Shown: positions 22,301 through 34,200 of the stretch, one piece after another
How positions within the stretch are numbered: the stretch's first letter is position 1
Layout: each line of letters starts with the position of its first letter
Assembly (NCBI GenBank): GCA_027946365.1
Contig: JAPEUQ010000008.1
Span: 496,001 to 560,000, forward strand
DNA from: Kalmusia sp. IMI 367209
Taxonomy: Eukaryota; Ascomycota; Dothideomycetes; Pleosporales; Didymosphaeriaceae
DNA length: 64,000 nt
Reading direction: 5' to 3'
Position numbers and translations under genes: made by a program
Notes under the pieces: generated by a model
The model's input: only the letters and a program-made list of their open reading frames with translations
What the model was told of the DNA's origin: nothing
Databases searched by the model: none

Positions 22301-24117
22301 TGAGATCAAGTAGACTGAAGCCATCATAGTCACTCCCGCTCGTGAAGCCTGTTTTATCCTTCACCTGTGTGAGCGCTAGCGGATGAATAGGATCACCACT
22401 CCGTCGCTCTGATTCAGGCGCAAGTGGAAACAACCTCGCTCCTTCATGCTCTACGCGAATCTTGGGCTTGCCACCACGGTAGTTCCAATTGTGCAACGTT
22501 TTCTTATGGCTATGACGTGCAAGATGCAGCTTCTCAAGCATCTTGGGGAGAGTGTTTGCGCAAGTCTTGTTGAGTTGGTTGATGGTATAGATGTGATGAC
22601 CGGAATTATCGAGAAGGCAGTCGTCAGAGTCTATGTGTGTATCGCTCATGAAGGAGTATTCTTTCTTATAGTCCTGCCGTTCCCTGGGTTCAGATTCATC
22701 GTGGGGTGGAAATTGCAAAGTTGACGAGGGGACGTGTGGATGAACATCCCCACTCCTAGTACGATAAAAGCTCGGTTGTCTGATCAGGTGCTCTTGTTCT
22801 CCCAGCTTCGTCTCAAGCGGGAAGATTTGAACCCAAGCCCCGAGATCGATGCCCACACGCTCAATATGCGATCCGCGCTTATGCAATAGTTCCAAAAAGT
22901 ACCTGATGAAAGAAATTGAAAGCCTTAGCTCAAGAGTAGTTACGCATCGCGGCATGAAAGAAAGGAGGCCAAGAATAAATTGACAAACGTGGTCATGCAC
23001 AGAGCCAACTTCATGTGCTACACGATCCCGTATGTACTCGCCCCTGATGCAGATAGTCCTCAAACAAATACACCGCCGAGACGGTATCAATGCCGTGATG
23101 GCTTTTGCAGCAGGATTTGGAGAACGCCAATCCGCCACGCCGATCCATTTCAAGCGCCGTAGCATATGCGTCTCTGCGATCTGTGTCTCGATGTCGAGAA
23201 GTTCATGTATCGTAGTCTCGGAGCTTTGTATACCAGACGCTCTCTGCGTCTCGAGGATCCTCCAGAAGAATTTTTCGAAAGTTTCGTGACCTCCCTGATC
23301 GCGGTGCTTCTCCCTCGTCATGTTTTGGAACACCTCGTACTCGTAGTCTTCTCGCTTGGAGTAAAATCTATTCAACCTCTCGACTTCTAGCGCCTTCGTT
23401 TCCTTCATATGATCCTGCTGGAGATAAGGAAACCAGTTCTGGAAACTATTAAAAACGATAGGCTGCCTATGCATGAGGTGTCTCAAAAAACCAATCCACG
23501 TCATATCTTCGTCTTCTTCGACACTAGAATCGTATTCCAGCGGGATATCGCTCAGATCAAGGGCATCAAATCGCGTGAGATTCCGCGCAATCCTACGTCA
23601 CCAATCAGCCTCATCCCCTTCCCCCACATATTCTTCTGCTCAGAGAGCGAATAACTCACCATCGAAGATCCTCTGCACTCATCCATGACGCAACTGCAAT
23701 CCTTCTCACATACTTTCCCTTCTCTGGATTCTTCAATATCCCGCTCTTAAATCCATGCCATCGCTCCAGTGGAGTTGGATACGCCTCCCATGCACCATTC
23801 GCACGAAACCCGCGTTCCCTCTCCCATAGAAGCCTTTTCTTCTTCTTTTCATATTCGGCGTGCGGATCCCCATTCGTAGGTTGGCCAGCTGAATCGTAGC
23901 CATGCCAATCGGAGAAAGTGAAGGGCTCGTAGAGCATCGCCCGCTCAGCCATCCTAACCACAATAGAAATGTCGGGGGATGTGCCCTTCCCGCAGGCGAT
24001 TCGAAACGCAGCGGAGGCTTCCCGTCCGGCAAACCATAAGATCTGAAAAACAATGTCTTCATGGAGGGTTTTGAAGCCTGCCCATAGGGGGGTGTCTACC
24101 CATTCTGCAGTTGCCAT
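19325..24117 (-). CDS. Large SAP-domain protein
   Basis: Exons complement(join(19325..22154,22240..23592,23660..24117)), 1546 residues. Both introns are supported by GTGAGT/GTAAGT donors and clean joins (LRW-IARN and DWDW-FMVAN). The N-terminal two thirds look globular: an F-box-like start (HEDIVFQILWFAGREASAAFR) and later blocks such as ILGLLSFMPRCVTTLELRLS. The last ~550 residues are disordered, rich in Ser, Lys, Glu and Pro, with basic runs (GKRKKAG, RRTAKGKK). At the C-terminus (about 1508-1546) is a SAP motif, VVKLRAELKRRGIKQAG, a DNA/chromatin-binding helix-extended-loop-helix. This suggests a nuclear protein. I do not recognise the family as a whole; an F-box role is only suggested. 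Confidence 0.82.
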
Positions 24118-24780
24118 GATTTCAAGAATAGTGCAGTCTCAGGCTCGATGATGCGGCTTCGGGTGGAATGGAAGATTGAGACATGATCAGTCTGAGGGGT
24201 AAGGCGCGACAAACAAAATTGGTGTTTTGCTTGTATTCTTTGTTGGGTCGTCCTTGACATTCGAGCATAAAGATGCCAGAGCACCGGAATTGGTTAGGCG
24301 AGCGCCAGACCCGCTATGTTCCTCAATGCTTTGATTGAACAATAAAAGAAATCTGAAAGGAGCGTTAGTGCAACCGTAGTCAGAGCAGACAGCACAAAGG
24401 CATAAACGTAGTCACGACGTGCCGCAACCGCGATTTGTGACGATATGAGAGGGCTATCAACTCCAAGCAAGCGCGTCACGCTTGCCTAGGCTCGGAATAG
24501 CCCTGCAGTATGGGTCCCTGCATAGTCCCGCCAAGCAGAGCTTGTTCTGGCAACATGTGGAAAAATGAAGGAAAGGTGCAGGGAAAGGAGAGGCACGAAA
24601 TAATGGATTAAGGATATCGAGCTCGCCGTGTACAAAGGAATTGCAGACCTGACAAGCTTAAGAGAACTCGGCAACCAATCCTATCGCAACCCAGCAAGAA
24701 GACCGTTCCGTTACCCGTTGCAAGAAGTGCTCATTTCTCCATGCCCAAAATGCACAATACCCATCCAAAGCAATCTGAGT
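24118..24780. other. Intergenic (SAP gene promoter, calmodulin 3' flank)
   Basis: About 660 bp. Short frames here (24294-24479, 24486-24674) look random. No RNA gene seen. Confidence 0.5.
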
Positions 24781-25706
<926 letters not shown>

Positions 25707-26109
25707 GGTAGCTGTTTATGTGTCGTGAACGGTGCGTGAGAGGGCGTAGGTGGGGCTCGAGGCGGGCGCGCGGGCGGGAGATTTCGGTGCGGGTTTCTGG
25801 GTTCCTCGTGTGAGAGTGATGAGGTGGAGGTGTCGACGCGGCTGGAAGAGGGCTGCTGAAATGATTGCGGGCTGAGACTGAGGCCTGCCTTGCACCCACT
25901 AGCCCGTTCCGCGACCTTAGCGGGCCCGCTAGTGCCACCGCGCCACGCCACGAGCCACACAGCGAGCCACACAGAAGCCACAGCCAAGCCCAGAGCGCTG
26001 ACATACACAGGGTAGCTTCCAGCTGTCTGCATGAATTGAATGCGCTACCTCAGTTGTCACCTAGACTCCCAGATCATGACATAGCGTCCCCGCGCGCTGC
26101 CTGCCAACT
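25707..26109. promoter_or_regulatory. Bidirectional promoter between calmodulin and TLG2
   Basis: 403 bp between the two start codons, GC-rich. Near-repeats cacgccacgagccacacagcg and gagccacacagaagccacag lie at about 25943-25983. It must hold both core promoters. I see no TATA element. Confidence 0.6.
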
Positions 26110-27377
26110 ATGTGGCGGGATCGAACCAACCTGTACGCTGCCCTGCCTCCCCCCAGCCATGCTTCCCGCTGACGTAGCCCGACCAGCTTCATCTCATACC
26201 GCCAGTCGTACTCGCACCATCCGCCCAAGAAGACGCGCTATGGCGGGCCTGTGGCCAATGGCTTCGGCGACGAGGAGCGCCAGGGCCTTATCGCCGGCTT
26301 CGAAGACGACGGCGATGCTGTCATCGAGATGGACCTCCTGCCGCCGCGCTGGCTCGACATCCAGGACGAAGTCACCGAGCACCTTGCCGACATTGCCAAA
26401 GAGACGCGGAAGCTCGACCATCTGCACCAGAAGCATGTTCTACCTGGGTTTGATGACGAAGAGGTCAAGAAGCGAGAGGAGCGGGAAATAGAACAGCTTA
26501 CACAGGGCATCACGCGCAGCTTCCAGAAGTGCCAGCAGGCTATCAAGCGCATCGACAACATGGTGCGCGAGTCCAAGCAGCAGGGCAATATCAGCAACGG
26601 CGAGGAGATGATGGCCAAAAATCTAAAGATCTCGCTGGCCTCGCGCGTCGGCGAAGTGAGCGCCCTGTTCCGCAAGAAGCAGGCCGCATATCTCAAGAGT
26701 GAGTAGTCTCGCCGCCACACGGACGTTACACGCTCGCTAATCATAACACAGAGCTCCGCGATATCGGTGGCTTTGGCTCGCCCTTCCGGTCCGCTACCCC
26801 CGTGCAGAACCCCTACAACGACCCTGCCCTGCAGGAGTCGGACGCGGATCGCTCTTTCTCGCAGTCGACCCTGCTCCAAACTAAGCAGCAGCGTCTACGC
26901 CATGACCCCAATGAAGCACTCATCGCCCAGCGCGAGCGCGAAATCGAGGACATTGCCCAAGGCATCATCGAGCTTGCCAACATCTTCCAGGAGCTGCAAA
27001 CGATGGTCATCGACCAGGGCAGCATGCTGGATCGCATCGACTACAACGTAGAACGAATGAACACCGACGTGAAAGAGGCGCACAAGGAGCTCACGGTCGC
27101 ATCTGGGTACCAAAGACGGAGCGTAAAGAGGAAGGTCATGTTGCTGCTTGCCATTTTGATTGCTGGCGTATTCATCCTACTCTCGCTCAAGCTGAGTCGG
27201 AAGGGGAACAGTGGTCCGGCACCCGCACCTCAAGTGCCTGACACGCCTCCTGAGGTAGGAGTGCCTGATCAGAGGCGTTACAGACGGCAGTCGATAAAAT
27301 TAGGACCCAATCGGGACTGGCACCGCCGGAAAAGAAGAATATGGAAGGAAGCGGCTGACGTTCCACCATTATTTTAG
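26110..27377 (+). CDS. TLG2: t-SNARE Tlg2 / syntaxin-16 homolog
   Basis: Exons join(26110..26132,26187..26698,26752..27377), 386 residues. The tiny first exon gives MWRDRTNL, spliced to FISYRQSYSHHPPKKTRYG; this is the hallmark Tlg2 N-terminus that binds the SM protein Vps45. An Habc-type helical region follows (DIQDEVTEHLADIAKETRKL). The Qa-SNARE motif runs about 235-290 with the zero-layer Gln258 (ANIFQEL). A single membrane anchor lies at about 307-326 (MLLLAILIAGVFILLSLKL). A basic luminal tail of about 60 residues follows the anchor; such an extension is known in yeast Tlg2. Role: endosome-to-Golgi fusion and the Cvt pathway. Confidence 0.95.
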
Positions 27378-28415
27378 TAAGGCGCTTAGGTTATGTTGTA
27401 AGATAGAAATGAAGCATTTTCGAGCGAACTCTGTATGCATATTCCTATATCGAATCATGGGACTTGATCAGCCAGACATTGATCGAATCAAGATCACAAA
27501 GAGGACAGCATGGTGCAGGGACAAAATCACAAACGTGAGGAGTTCAATGGAGGGTCAGCGGTCTTACTTCCATGATCCTTCCTCTAACATCGTTGGGCAT
27601 TAACCTCTATTTGGATTATCGAGCAACTACTTACATTGACAAAGGGCTGATATCCGACATTATCAACGAGTTTGAGATCCTAGACGCATTTCCTTCGTGC
27701 TCCAAGGATTCAAACTTCAATGAAAAGCCGCCAAAAGAAAGGCGCTAGCGACTAAAGCAGGATAGGACATGGGGCAAATTCAAATGATCGAATGTAGCAT
27801 AGCAGAAATCTATTTGACCCTCACGAAAATGAAGAATCAATTAAGCAGAGCCAAGAACGGAGCACGACACGTCAACCTTCTCGACGAAATACGTTATGCA
27901 CTTTACACTGTTTCTCGTAACACCTTTTTCGATGAGGCGGGACAGTTTTAGGATGATTTCGAAGACCACCTATGGACCAGAATCACGCCAACTGATACTT
28001 CGCTTTCTCAGGTTAAGCACGTCGGTTCTTCAAGTCGCGAAACACCTTGAAGACAAAGAACGAATAGTCGGCGGTCACAGGAAGACCTATACGCAGGTTT
28101 CCCGGTTTATTACCATCAGTAGCGGCATAATCTACATTGCCTCTTGTCTCATCAAAGCGCCTGCATGTGTGTGATAGGAGACTCATAAGAGCACCCACAG
28201 ACAAGGTCGGAATGAGGTCTATTGTTCGTGCTAGGATCCATGCCCAAAGTCGATCTAAAAAATCTTGTTGTCGAAGGCGATGGAAGTGCAGCTTATGTAC
28301 ATGTCATGTGATATAAACGATCTCGATGCTTCAAGCACTATCCCACATCAAGAGATGGGCTCTGAGGGCATACCTGTGATCCATATCAAGAAGTTGATTC
28401 CAGATGCGCATTCTT
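27378..28415. other. Intergenic between converging TLG2 and zinc transporter genes
   Basis: About 1 kb. Several plus-strand frames (for example 27769-27951 and 27896-28174) are broken and resemble nothing I know. No supportable gene. Confidence 0.5.
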
Positions 28416-29468
28416 TCAGGCCCACTTTCCGAGTAGCGCCATGATACCAATACCCAAGGCCAGACACACCACCTTGAACACCAGAGATTTCCCATCCCTT
28501 GTACTTTTCGGATCAAACAAAAAGTCGCGAGCGAAGAACTCCACCATCCCAGTGTAGATCAAAATACCAGCCGAGATCGAATCAAGAACCCCGGAGACGA
28601 CATTGGCCGTGAAACTTCCCGGATTGTATGTCGTGCGAACACCAAGGCCTATGGCAATCGATATGGGAGTCGTAAGGCCGTAAGCAAGACAGAGCAAATA
28701 CGGTATCCACTTGTATCGCCGCGGGAACTCGATCCCCGAAAGACGAGCGCCAATTCCCAAGCCTTCGAACGACTGATGGAATACTAAGACCGGATAGAGA
28801 GTATTGAACTCTTCGCCTACGACACCCAGATTGAGACCGATAATGACGGAGTGAAAAATGATGCCGAATTCGAGGATGAGGAATGCTGCCAGCTGCTGAT
28901 GGAAAGAGATACGTTCCATATCATGCGGAGCTTTGCGCTTATGTGAGTTGGGTGCATCCTTAACTAGTGCGGTACGTCCAGAAGTGATCAAGTCCTCAAC
29001 CTTCGCATCTACACTTATGCCGTACTTCAGCTCCACGTACCTCTCAGTAGATAAATCGACAATAAAAATGGTGAAGATGGCAGCCAAAACAATGGCTGGC
29101 ACGAATGAGTATTCTGTCCAACCACCAGTCAAGCCGACGCAGCTCGCAGGTCCAATCTCATCGTAAGCCGGGTCCAGGAGATGTACGAAGGCCGTCGCTA
29201 TGATGACACCGGCACCAAAGAATCGTGCGAATTGGTAGGCGGTAGTTGGAATTCGGAGCTTAGGCATGCGCTTTGCAACCACGGGAAAGAAAGTGACTAC
29301 CGTGGACACTGCGAAGATGACGAAGATAGAGGATATGCGGGCTGCAAGATGACCATCATATTCATTGCCTTCTCCATTTATGTAGCAGATTACTTGACGG
29401 AGGTCGAAGTCTGGAGAAGTCAGGTTGACTTTGTTGGGGTCGAAGTCGCTTGAGGGGTCGGCTTCCAT
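28416..29468 (-). CDS. ZIP-family zinc/iron transporter (Zrt-like)
   Basis: Single exon, 350 residues; I start at ATG 29468 (MEADPSSDF), since the upstream in-frame extension is poorly supported. About eight membrane helices are visible. The metal-site helices are TM4 (EFGIIFHSVIIGLNLG) and TM5 (LVFHQSFEGLGIGARL), both typical of fungal Zrt1/Zrt2. The TM3-TM4 loop (about 145-200) is charged but lacks the usual His-rich run, having only scattered His (NSHKRKAPHDME). It imports Zn2+ across the plasma membrane. A 48-bp imperfect palindrome and a TATA-like CCAATATATA lie upstream, fitting a regulated gene. The choice between high- and low-affinity type is open. Confidence 0.93.
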   Translation of the reverse strand: MEADPSSDFDPNKVNLTSPDFDLRQVICYINGEGNEYDGHLAARISSIFVIFAVSTVVTFFPVVAKRMPKLRIPTTAYQFARFFGAGVIIATAFVHLLDPAYDEIGPASCVGLTGGWTEYSFVPAIVLAAIFTIFIVDLSTERYVELKYGISVDAKVEDLITSGRTALVKDAPNSHKRKAPHDMERISFHQQLAAFLILEFGIIFHSVIIGLNLGVVGEEFNTLYPVLVFHQSFEGLGIGARLSGIEFPRRYKWIPYLLCLAYGLTTPISIAIGLGVRTTYNPGSFTANVVSGVLDSISAGILIYTGMVEFFARDFLFDPKSTRDGKSLVFKVVCLALGIGIMALLGKWA

Positions 29469-30232
29469 GACGGAGGTGATGCAAATCTGACGATTCGAGA
29501 TACAAAAAGACAAAGCCAAAAAGGTTTTCGCTTATAAAACTCAATCACTTGTGTGTTGCTGAAATTTCAGGATATGAGGCTATATATTGGTTCGCTGGAC
29601 CTGGCAAACTCTCCTCACTTGACCACCCTGATGTCCACTTCGGCAACGGCACCAAAGTGGACAACAGGGTGATTGCGTTGCCTGCTCTGAGGCCTAAAAT
29701 GGAGATTGAAAAGCTTTGAGGCTTTCAATAAAAGCTATGAAAAAGAACAGCTTGCGCAGAAGCCAAGAGATGTCGCTAAAGCTCCTAAGGCTGTAATACC
29801 TACGCTTTCGCGCAGAGGGCGCGCAATCAAAACACCAACTAAATTTTTTCTATAGTTGTATAGCTAGAATCATTTTTGAGCTCTATAAAGCTCTTCACCA
29901 AAGACTTTCGCGATACTAGCTATTATTGCAAGTTTTGCAACCTCAAAAAGCTGCCTGAGCTTTTGGTGTGGGCCGCACGTCACGCCGAGAGACACGGTAG
30001 TAGCACGTGCAAGCAAGCCGAGATAGAGAACTCGCATCCAGAGTAGTTTGGTAGAGCCACTCGAGGCATCTATAACGAGACAACCAGACGCAATTCAAGC
30101 CCTTCGCCAGTCAAACATGATAGCACCCCTAGGGTACTCACCCTGCTACATACATCTATGATCCAGCCCGATACTCCACCACCGGCATTCATATCACCGC
30201 GAGACCCACCATCCATCCCCCTTCAGCCCCTC
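29469..30232. other. Upstream region of the zinc transporter
   Basis: Holds the transporter promoter with a TATA-like element near 29580-29590 (minus strand) and the inverted repeat at 29624-29671. The stretch 29700-29960 is unlike its surroundings (many AAGCT/AGCTT words, gagctctataaagctc) and may derive from an old mobile element. No gene. Confidence 0.5.
29624..29671. promoter_or_regulatory. 48-bp imperfect palindrome upstream of the ZIP gene
   Basis: Left arm CACCCTGATGTCCACTTCGG, an 8-nt spacer, then right arm CCAAAGTGGACAACAGGGTG. The arms are inverted repeats of 20 bp with two mismatches. The element lies 156-203 bp upstream of the transporter ATG, a fitting distance for an operator. 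The regulator is unknown; it is not the ACCTTNAAGGT site of yeast Zap1. Confidence 0.6.
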
Positions 30233-31870
30233 TCACTCCGTCCAAAACGAATTCCCTAGCCCCGAAAATGGCCCTCTCCACCGCCACCTCCGCTCCCCCT
30301 CTTCCGTCGCATACACCTGGACCTCGAACCGCCCATCCACACCCCCGTCCTCAACCCACAGCTTCTCACTATCGAAGATGACAGCTTCATGCGGCATCTC
30401 CTCGCCGTACAGAAACGGTGGGTGGAGACCAGCGAGATGCCGCCGCTGATGCGCACACACGAGTTTGATACTAGATCTTTTCTCGAGGGCATTGGCTAGG
30501 GTGTGGAGGGCATCTCGATGAGGCGGCGTGTCACTGTTCGTAGCCACGGGCCGTGAAAAGATCTTAGAGACGTCGGCGATGTCGAGGCCGTCGGGCTTGG
30601 TGTGGAGCCGGAGGTGCGGGAAGGGTGTTGCGGATGCGATTGCAGTGACGTAAGCAGGTAGGTGGCGCCACGATTGTTCGTAGTCGTACCTCAGGCCGGT
30701 AAGACCTAGGGTGTGCAGATTCGGTGGCGCGAGCGCTTTATCGAGGAGGAGCTCCGCGAAATTGGAGCGGTAGTCGACGAATAAAGTGTGGAGACGAGTG
30801 AAGGTAGATAAGCCGGGTGAGTACTGGCGGAGCGTGGATAACGCAGAGGACAGACTGGAGTTGAAATGCTCGGGCGAGCCACGAGCTGGCATATTGATTG
30901 GTCGGTGCATATAGCGCAGGTATTCAAGAGATTCGCTGTGTTGTTGGATGGCGGCAAGGAAGTTAGGTGCATGAGCTCGTTGTTGGTCAAGTTGCATCCC
31001 GAGTTGGCGGAAATCAACATCGAGAAGCACGGTAAAAGAGCGAAGAGCTCGTGGACGCGAAAGAATGGCCTGGAACTCGCCTAGAGCTGAAGATTCTACC
31101 CTGCATCTCTGAAGGATCAAGGTTTCTAGCGGAGTGCGTGGAGACTCAGAGCCGAATGCTGTGAAGGTCTCGGTAGCGCAGGATATATCGACACAGGATA
31201 AATGCAGATGTCTGAGCGTCGGCGACAGAAACACGGGCAGAACTTTTTTGATGTTGTAGAACCGGCTGTTGGTGCCGTGAGAGTGGAGTGTGACTGCGTT
31301 GGATTTCAATAATCAGCGTGGGACCGGCGGCAAGTTCACAGTGGGTGCCGGGTTCACCCAGATACCTTGACCATGGGGCAACGTCTGTGGTAAAGGTGTC
31401 CGAGTTCATTCTGCGCCTACTGTGGATGCAACAGCCAACCTACAACTTGTCAACGACCCCAACGCCCCATTCCCCGCAAAAAGATCCATAAAGCCGTCCA
31501 TAACCCCATCCGCCCACCACTCCGGCTTCCTCGCTCTATTAATCATCGGCGCCTCCACCTTCAGACTCCTCAACCTGCCCAATCTCCCCACCAACACCGG
31601 CATCGTCTCAACCCCCTTCCACGAATGCATCGACGGCGTAACCTCCAGATACTCGACCGCGCGCACGCGCCATGGGGGCTGCTCCAACACGCGGGTCAGC
31701 CGCGAAATGGACGGCCCGTCGCGGATGCATATGTATCTAGGGAGCTGGGCTTCGGCGAGGGGTTGCAGTTTTTGGCAGGCTTGAGCGAGGGCGAGGAGGG
31801 TGGGGCGGTCGGTGAGGTTGGAGATGACTGCGTCGATTAGTTCATTAGGGAAGGAGAGGAGGAGGAACAT
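30233..31870 (-). CDS. F-box protein with leucine-rich C-terminal part
   Basis: Proposed exons complement(join(30233..31293,31447..31870)), 494 residues. It begins with an F-box (FPNELIDAVISNLTDRPTLL, then ALAQACQKLQPLAE) and continues with leucine-rich stretches such as LSPTLRHLHLSCVDIS and LETLILQRCRVESSALGEF. F-box proteins recruit substrates to SCF ubiquitin ligases. The intron is the weak point. The acceptor CAACGCAG at 31294 is the only one after an in-frame TGA, and the frame then demands the poor donor GTTGTA at 31446. A sequencing error or a small lesion there is possible. The exon 2 side starts VTLHSHGTNSRF. Confidence 0.65.
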
Positions 31871-32988
31871 TGTGGTGTGTGAGTGAGGGGTCAGTTATTG
31901 TGGCAATAGTCGGAGATTGCGCGATACAAGAAGAGCTATGGTATATCTATCCATCTGTTTGTTTAGGCAACAACAAGAAGCAAGAGCAGGGATGGTACCC
32001 CGCGATTGCGGGGATAAGAGCAACGCCCGGACATAACGTGAAATAGCACGAAGCGGAATATCCTTGTACAGAATTGGTTCAAAGAGGTCGAGGGACGGGT
32101 TGTTACTATATGCTGGTGTTCGTAGTTGCTAGTGGTTCAGTTGGAGCTAGGGCTGCGGACGACTTGTGTTGAATAAGCAGTTTAGTATTTGGCACACAGT
32201 GACCCTGATGTGTGAAAAGATTATTACGATGATCATTCATATGTAAATGTCAACGAGGTCTGTCCCATGGCTCAATCAATGCTACCAGCGACCCAGGGAT
32301 TTGTGCTACACCAAGTTAGACTAATCAGACGTAGTGTCTCTAAATGCGATAGTGTCTATCCCGAAGATAATTATTAGCACAGTGAGTAAAATTGGAAGGC
32401 GACTATGTACGACACTATATTACTGGTGCAATATTCTGCAACTTGAGATGAGAAAAAGTCGCTAGTGCGTCTGCGTGTGCTAAAGCTGCTGCTTGAAATA
32501 ATGGTTCAAAGACACGGCGATATAATGAAGTTACAAAGAATCTCACTATGCAAATAATAATACAGAACGATCGGCTGATTCCTAGTTAAGTGACTGAGCT
32601 AGCAAGAGACCAGTTCCAGATTTATCTTGGACTATGTAGAAACCAGGATATTAGCTTTTGTCTGTACGGCTTCCAGCTTATCAATGTCCAAATGGACACT
32701 TTTTGTTCGTTACAATACGCAAGAAGCTTTTCTGCTTCGCCCGACTGAACTCTGCCAAGATGACCCCAGTTGGTGTTCAATATGTTACCTGCTTACATAA
32801 GGCTGCTGACATCTCTATAACTTGGATACCAGGTTTTCAATTTGCTCTCACTGAACACAACAGTAACCTTACAGTACTTAAGAAAGAGATCTAGAGTTTT
32901 TCAGGGCATTCATATGCCGCTGGACTTACCTTTGTGTTTCTATTGCTTTCCTCTAGGCTGTCCGGTCGCTCCTTCGTCCAATCGCAAA
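31871..32988. other. Intergenic between divergent F-box genes
   Basis: About 1.1 kb, AT-rich. Frames at 32658-32894 look random. No gene or RNA that I can support. Confidence 0.5.
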
Positions 32989-34200
32989 ATGAATTCGCTG
33001 AATCCTCGCCAATACTGGTTTGAAGAAATTCAGGGACTCGGAGCTAGGCTCTCAATCAACGAAAAAATCTTGCCTATAGAGGACTTTGATGAGTACACCT
33101 TCCGAGCACCCCGGCCCGGGTTCTTCTTGGGGGACTCGCTCACACCTGATGGAGATGAGAACCCTGTCACATACCTCCAGCAGAACCACGAGGATAATAG
33201 AATTCCACATTGTGCACCAATGCGACCATTTTTAGGAAATTTGGATAGTCTTGCTCCGGAACTGCTCTGTCAAATATTTACTCAGCTGGACATATGTTCC
33301 TTATTAGCGTTTCGGCAGATGAATCAGTATGCGAAAGAAATGGTTGATGAACTCCCTCACTTCCGAACCATATCTATCTTTCCTAAATTACTAGGAGCCA
33401 TAGAAGCATTGCAATGTCGCTCTTGGACGATCGAAACATTGACGCGCTGCATTCTCGACGAGCGTTGCAGCATTTGCGAGCACTTCGGAGACCTCTTATA
33501 CTTAGTGACCCCGGAACGCTGGTGCTACAAATGTTGGCTACAAAATCCCGAGTTGAACATTCAATTTGTCCCCAAATCTAAAATGACCGAAAGCGAAGCG
33601 TGTCAATTCTCGGACCGTGAACATGTACCAGGAGTGAAAATCTCACTAGGTTATTATGGCCAGCTTGGGGAATCACTCCATCATCATAGGGTATTCATTT
33701 TCGACAGGCGATCCCTACGACGCGCGTTGCCAGGTGGCTCCGGTTGGTCATACCGGAAACTGAATCTCCGCCATACTCTCCGCTACACTACAATGATTCG
33801 CGCCCCATTTTGGGACGCCAAGCTAGCTCGATTTGACGAAGGCTTCCTGTGTAAAGCATGCGCTTCACAAGGCTATCTTTTCAAGGGAGACGGAGCAAGG
33901 CGCCACCTTGATATGGCATACCCTATCTGGGAAACGCCCTGGCGTAGATACACGCGGGACGGTATGGTTCAACATATAAAACAATACGGCGCAATCTTCC
34001 GAACACAAGACCCTGGAGGGGAGTTACGATATGTGCATGCGGAACCGTTCACGTCACGTGTTTTTGATCAACCCGATGAACTTCGGGCAATTCATGATCT
34101 CCTCCATAGGTGCTGGGAAGAAGATATCGAGGTACCACAGGGACAACCATTGCTCGCTAGCTGGCTTCAAGTGGATTCTAGATGGACTACAGAATGGTAG
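32989..34200 (+). CDS. F-box protein with cysteine pairs
   Basis: Single exon, 403 residues from ATG 32989 (MNSLNPRQYW); the frame is open further upstream but without family signals. An F-box spans about 85-125 (LDSLAPELLCQIFTQLDICS). A cysteine cluster (CSICEHFGDLLYLV...CYKCW) around 165-190 could bind zinc. The rest (HHRVFIFDRRSLRRAL, GFLCKACASQGYLF) is typical of large lineage-specific fungal F-box families of unknown substrate. No paralogy to the F-box gene at 30233 is visible. Confidence 0.8.
   Translation: MNSLNPRQYWFEEIQGLGARLSINEKILPIEDFDEYTFRAPRPGFFLGDSLTPDGDENPVTYLQQNHEDNRIPHCAPMRPFLGNLDSLAPELLCQIFTQLDICSLLAFRQMNQYAKEMVDELPHFRTISIFPKLLGAIEALQCRSWTIETLTRCILDERCSICEHFGDLLYLVTPERWCYKCWLQNPELNIQFVPKSKMTESEACQFSDREHVPGVKISLGYYGQLGESLHHHRVFIFDRRSLRRALPGGSGWSYRKLNLRHTLRYTTMIRAPFWDAKLARFDEGFLCKACASQGYLFKGDGARRHLDMAYPIWETPWRRYTRDGMVQHIKQYGAIFRTQDPGGELRYVHAEPFTSRVFDQPDELRAIHDLLHRCWEEDIEVPQGQPLLASWLQVDSRWTTEW

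Noticed and set aside
24294..24674. Two minus-strand frames with hydrophobic stretches left of calmodulin
   Set aside because: Short, no start context, no known motif; they lie in the calmodulin 3' flank.
27769..28174. Broken plus-strand frames between TLG2 and the zinc transporter
   Set aside because: Could be a decayed gene, but I recognise no residues of any family in any frame.
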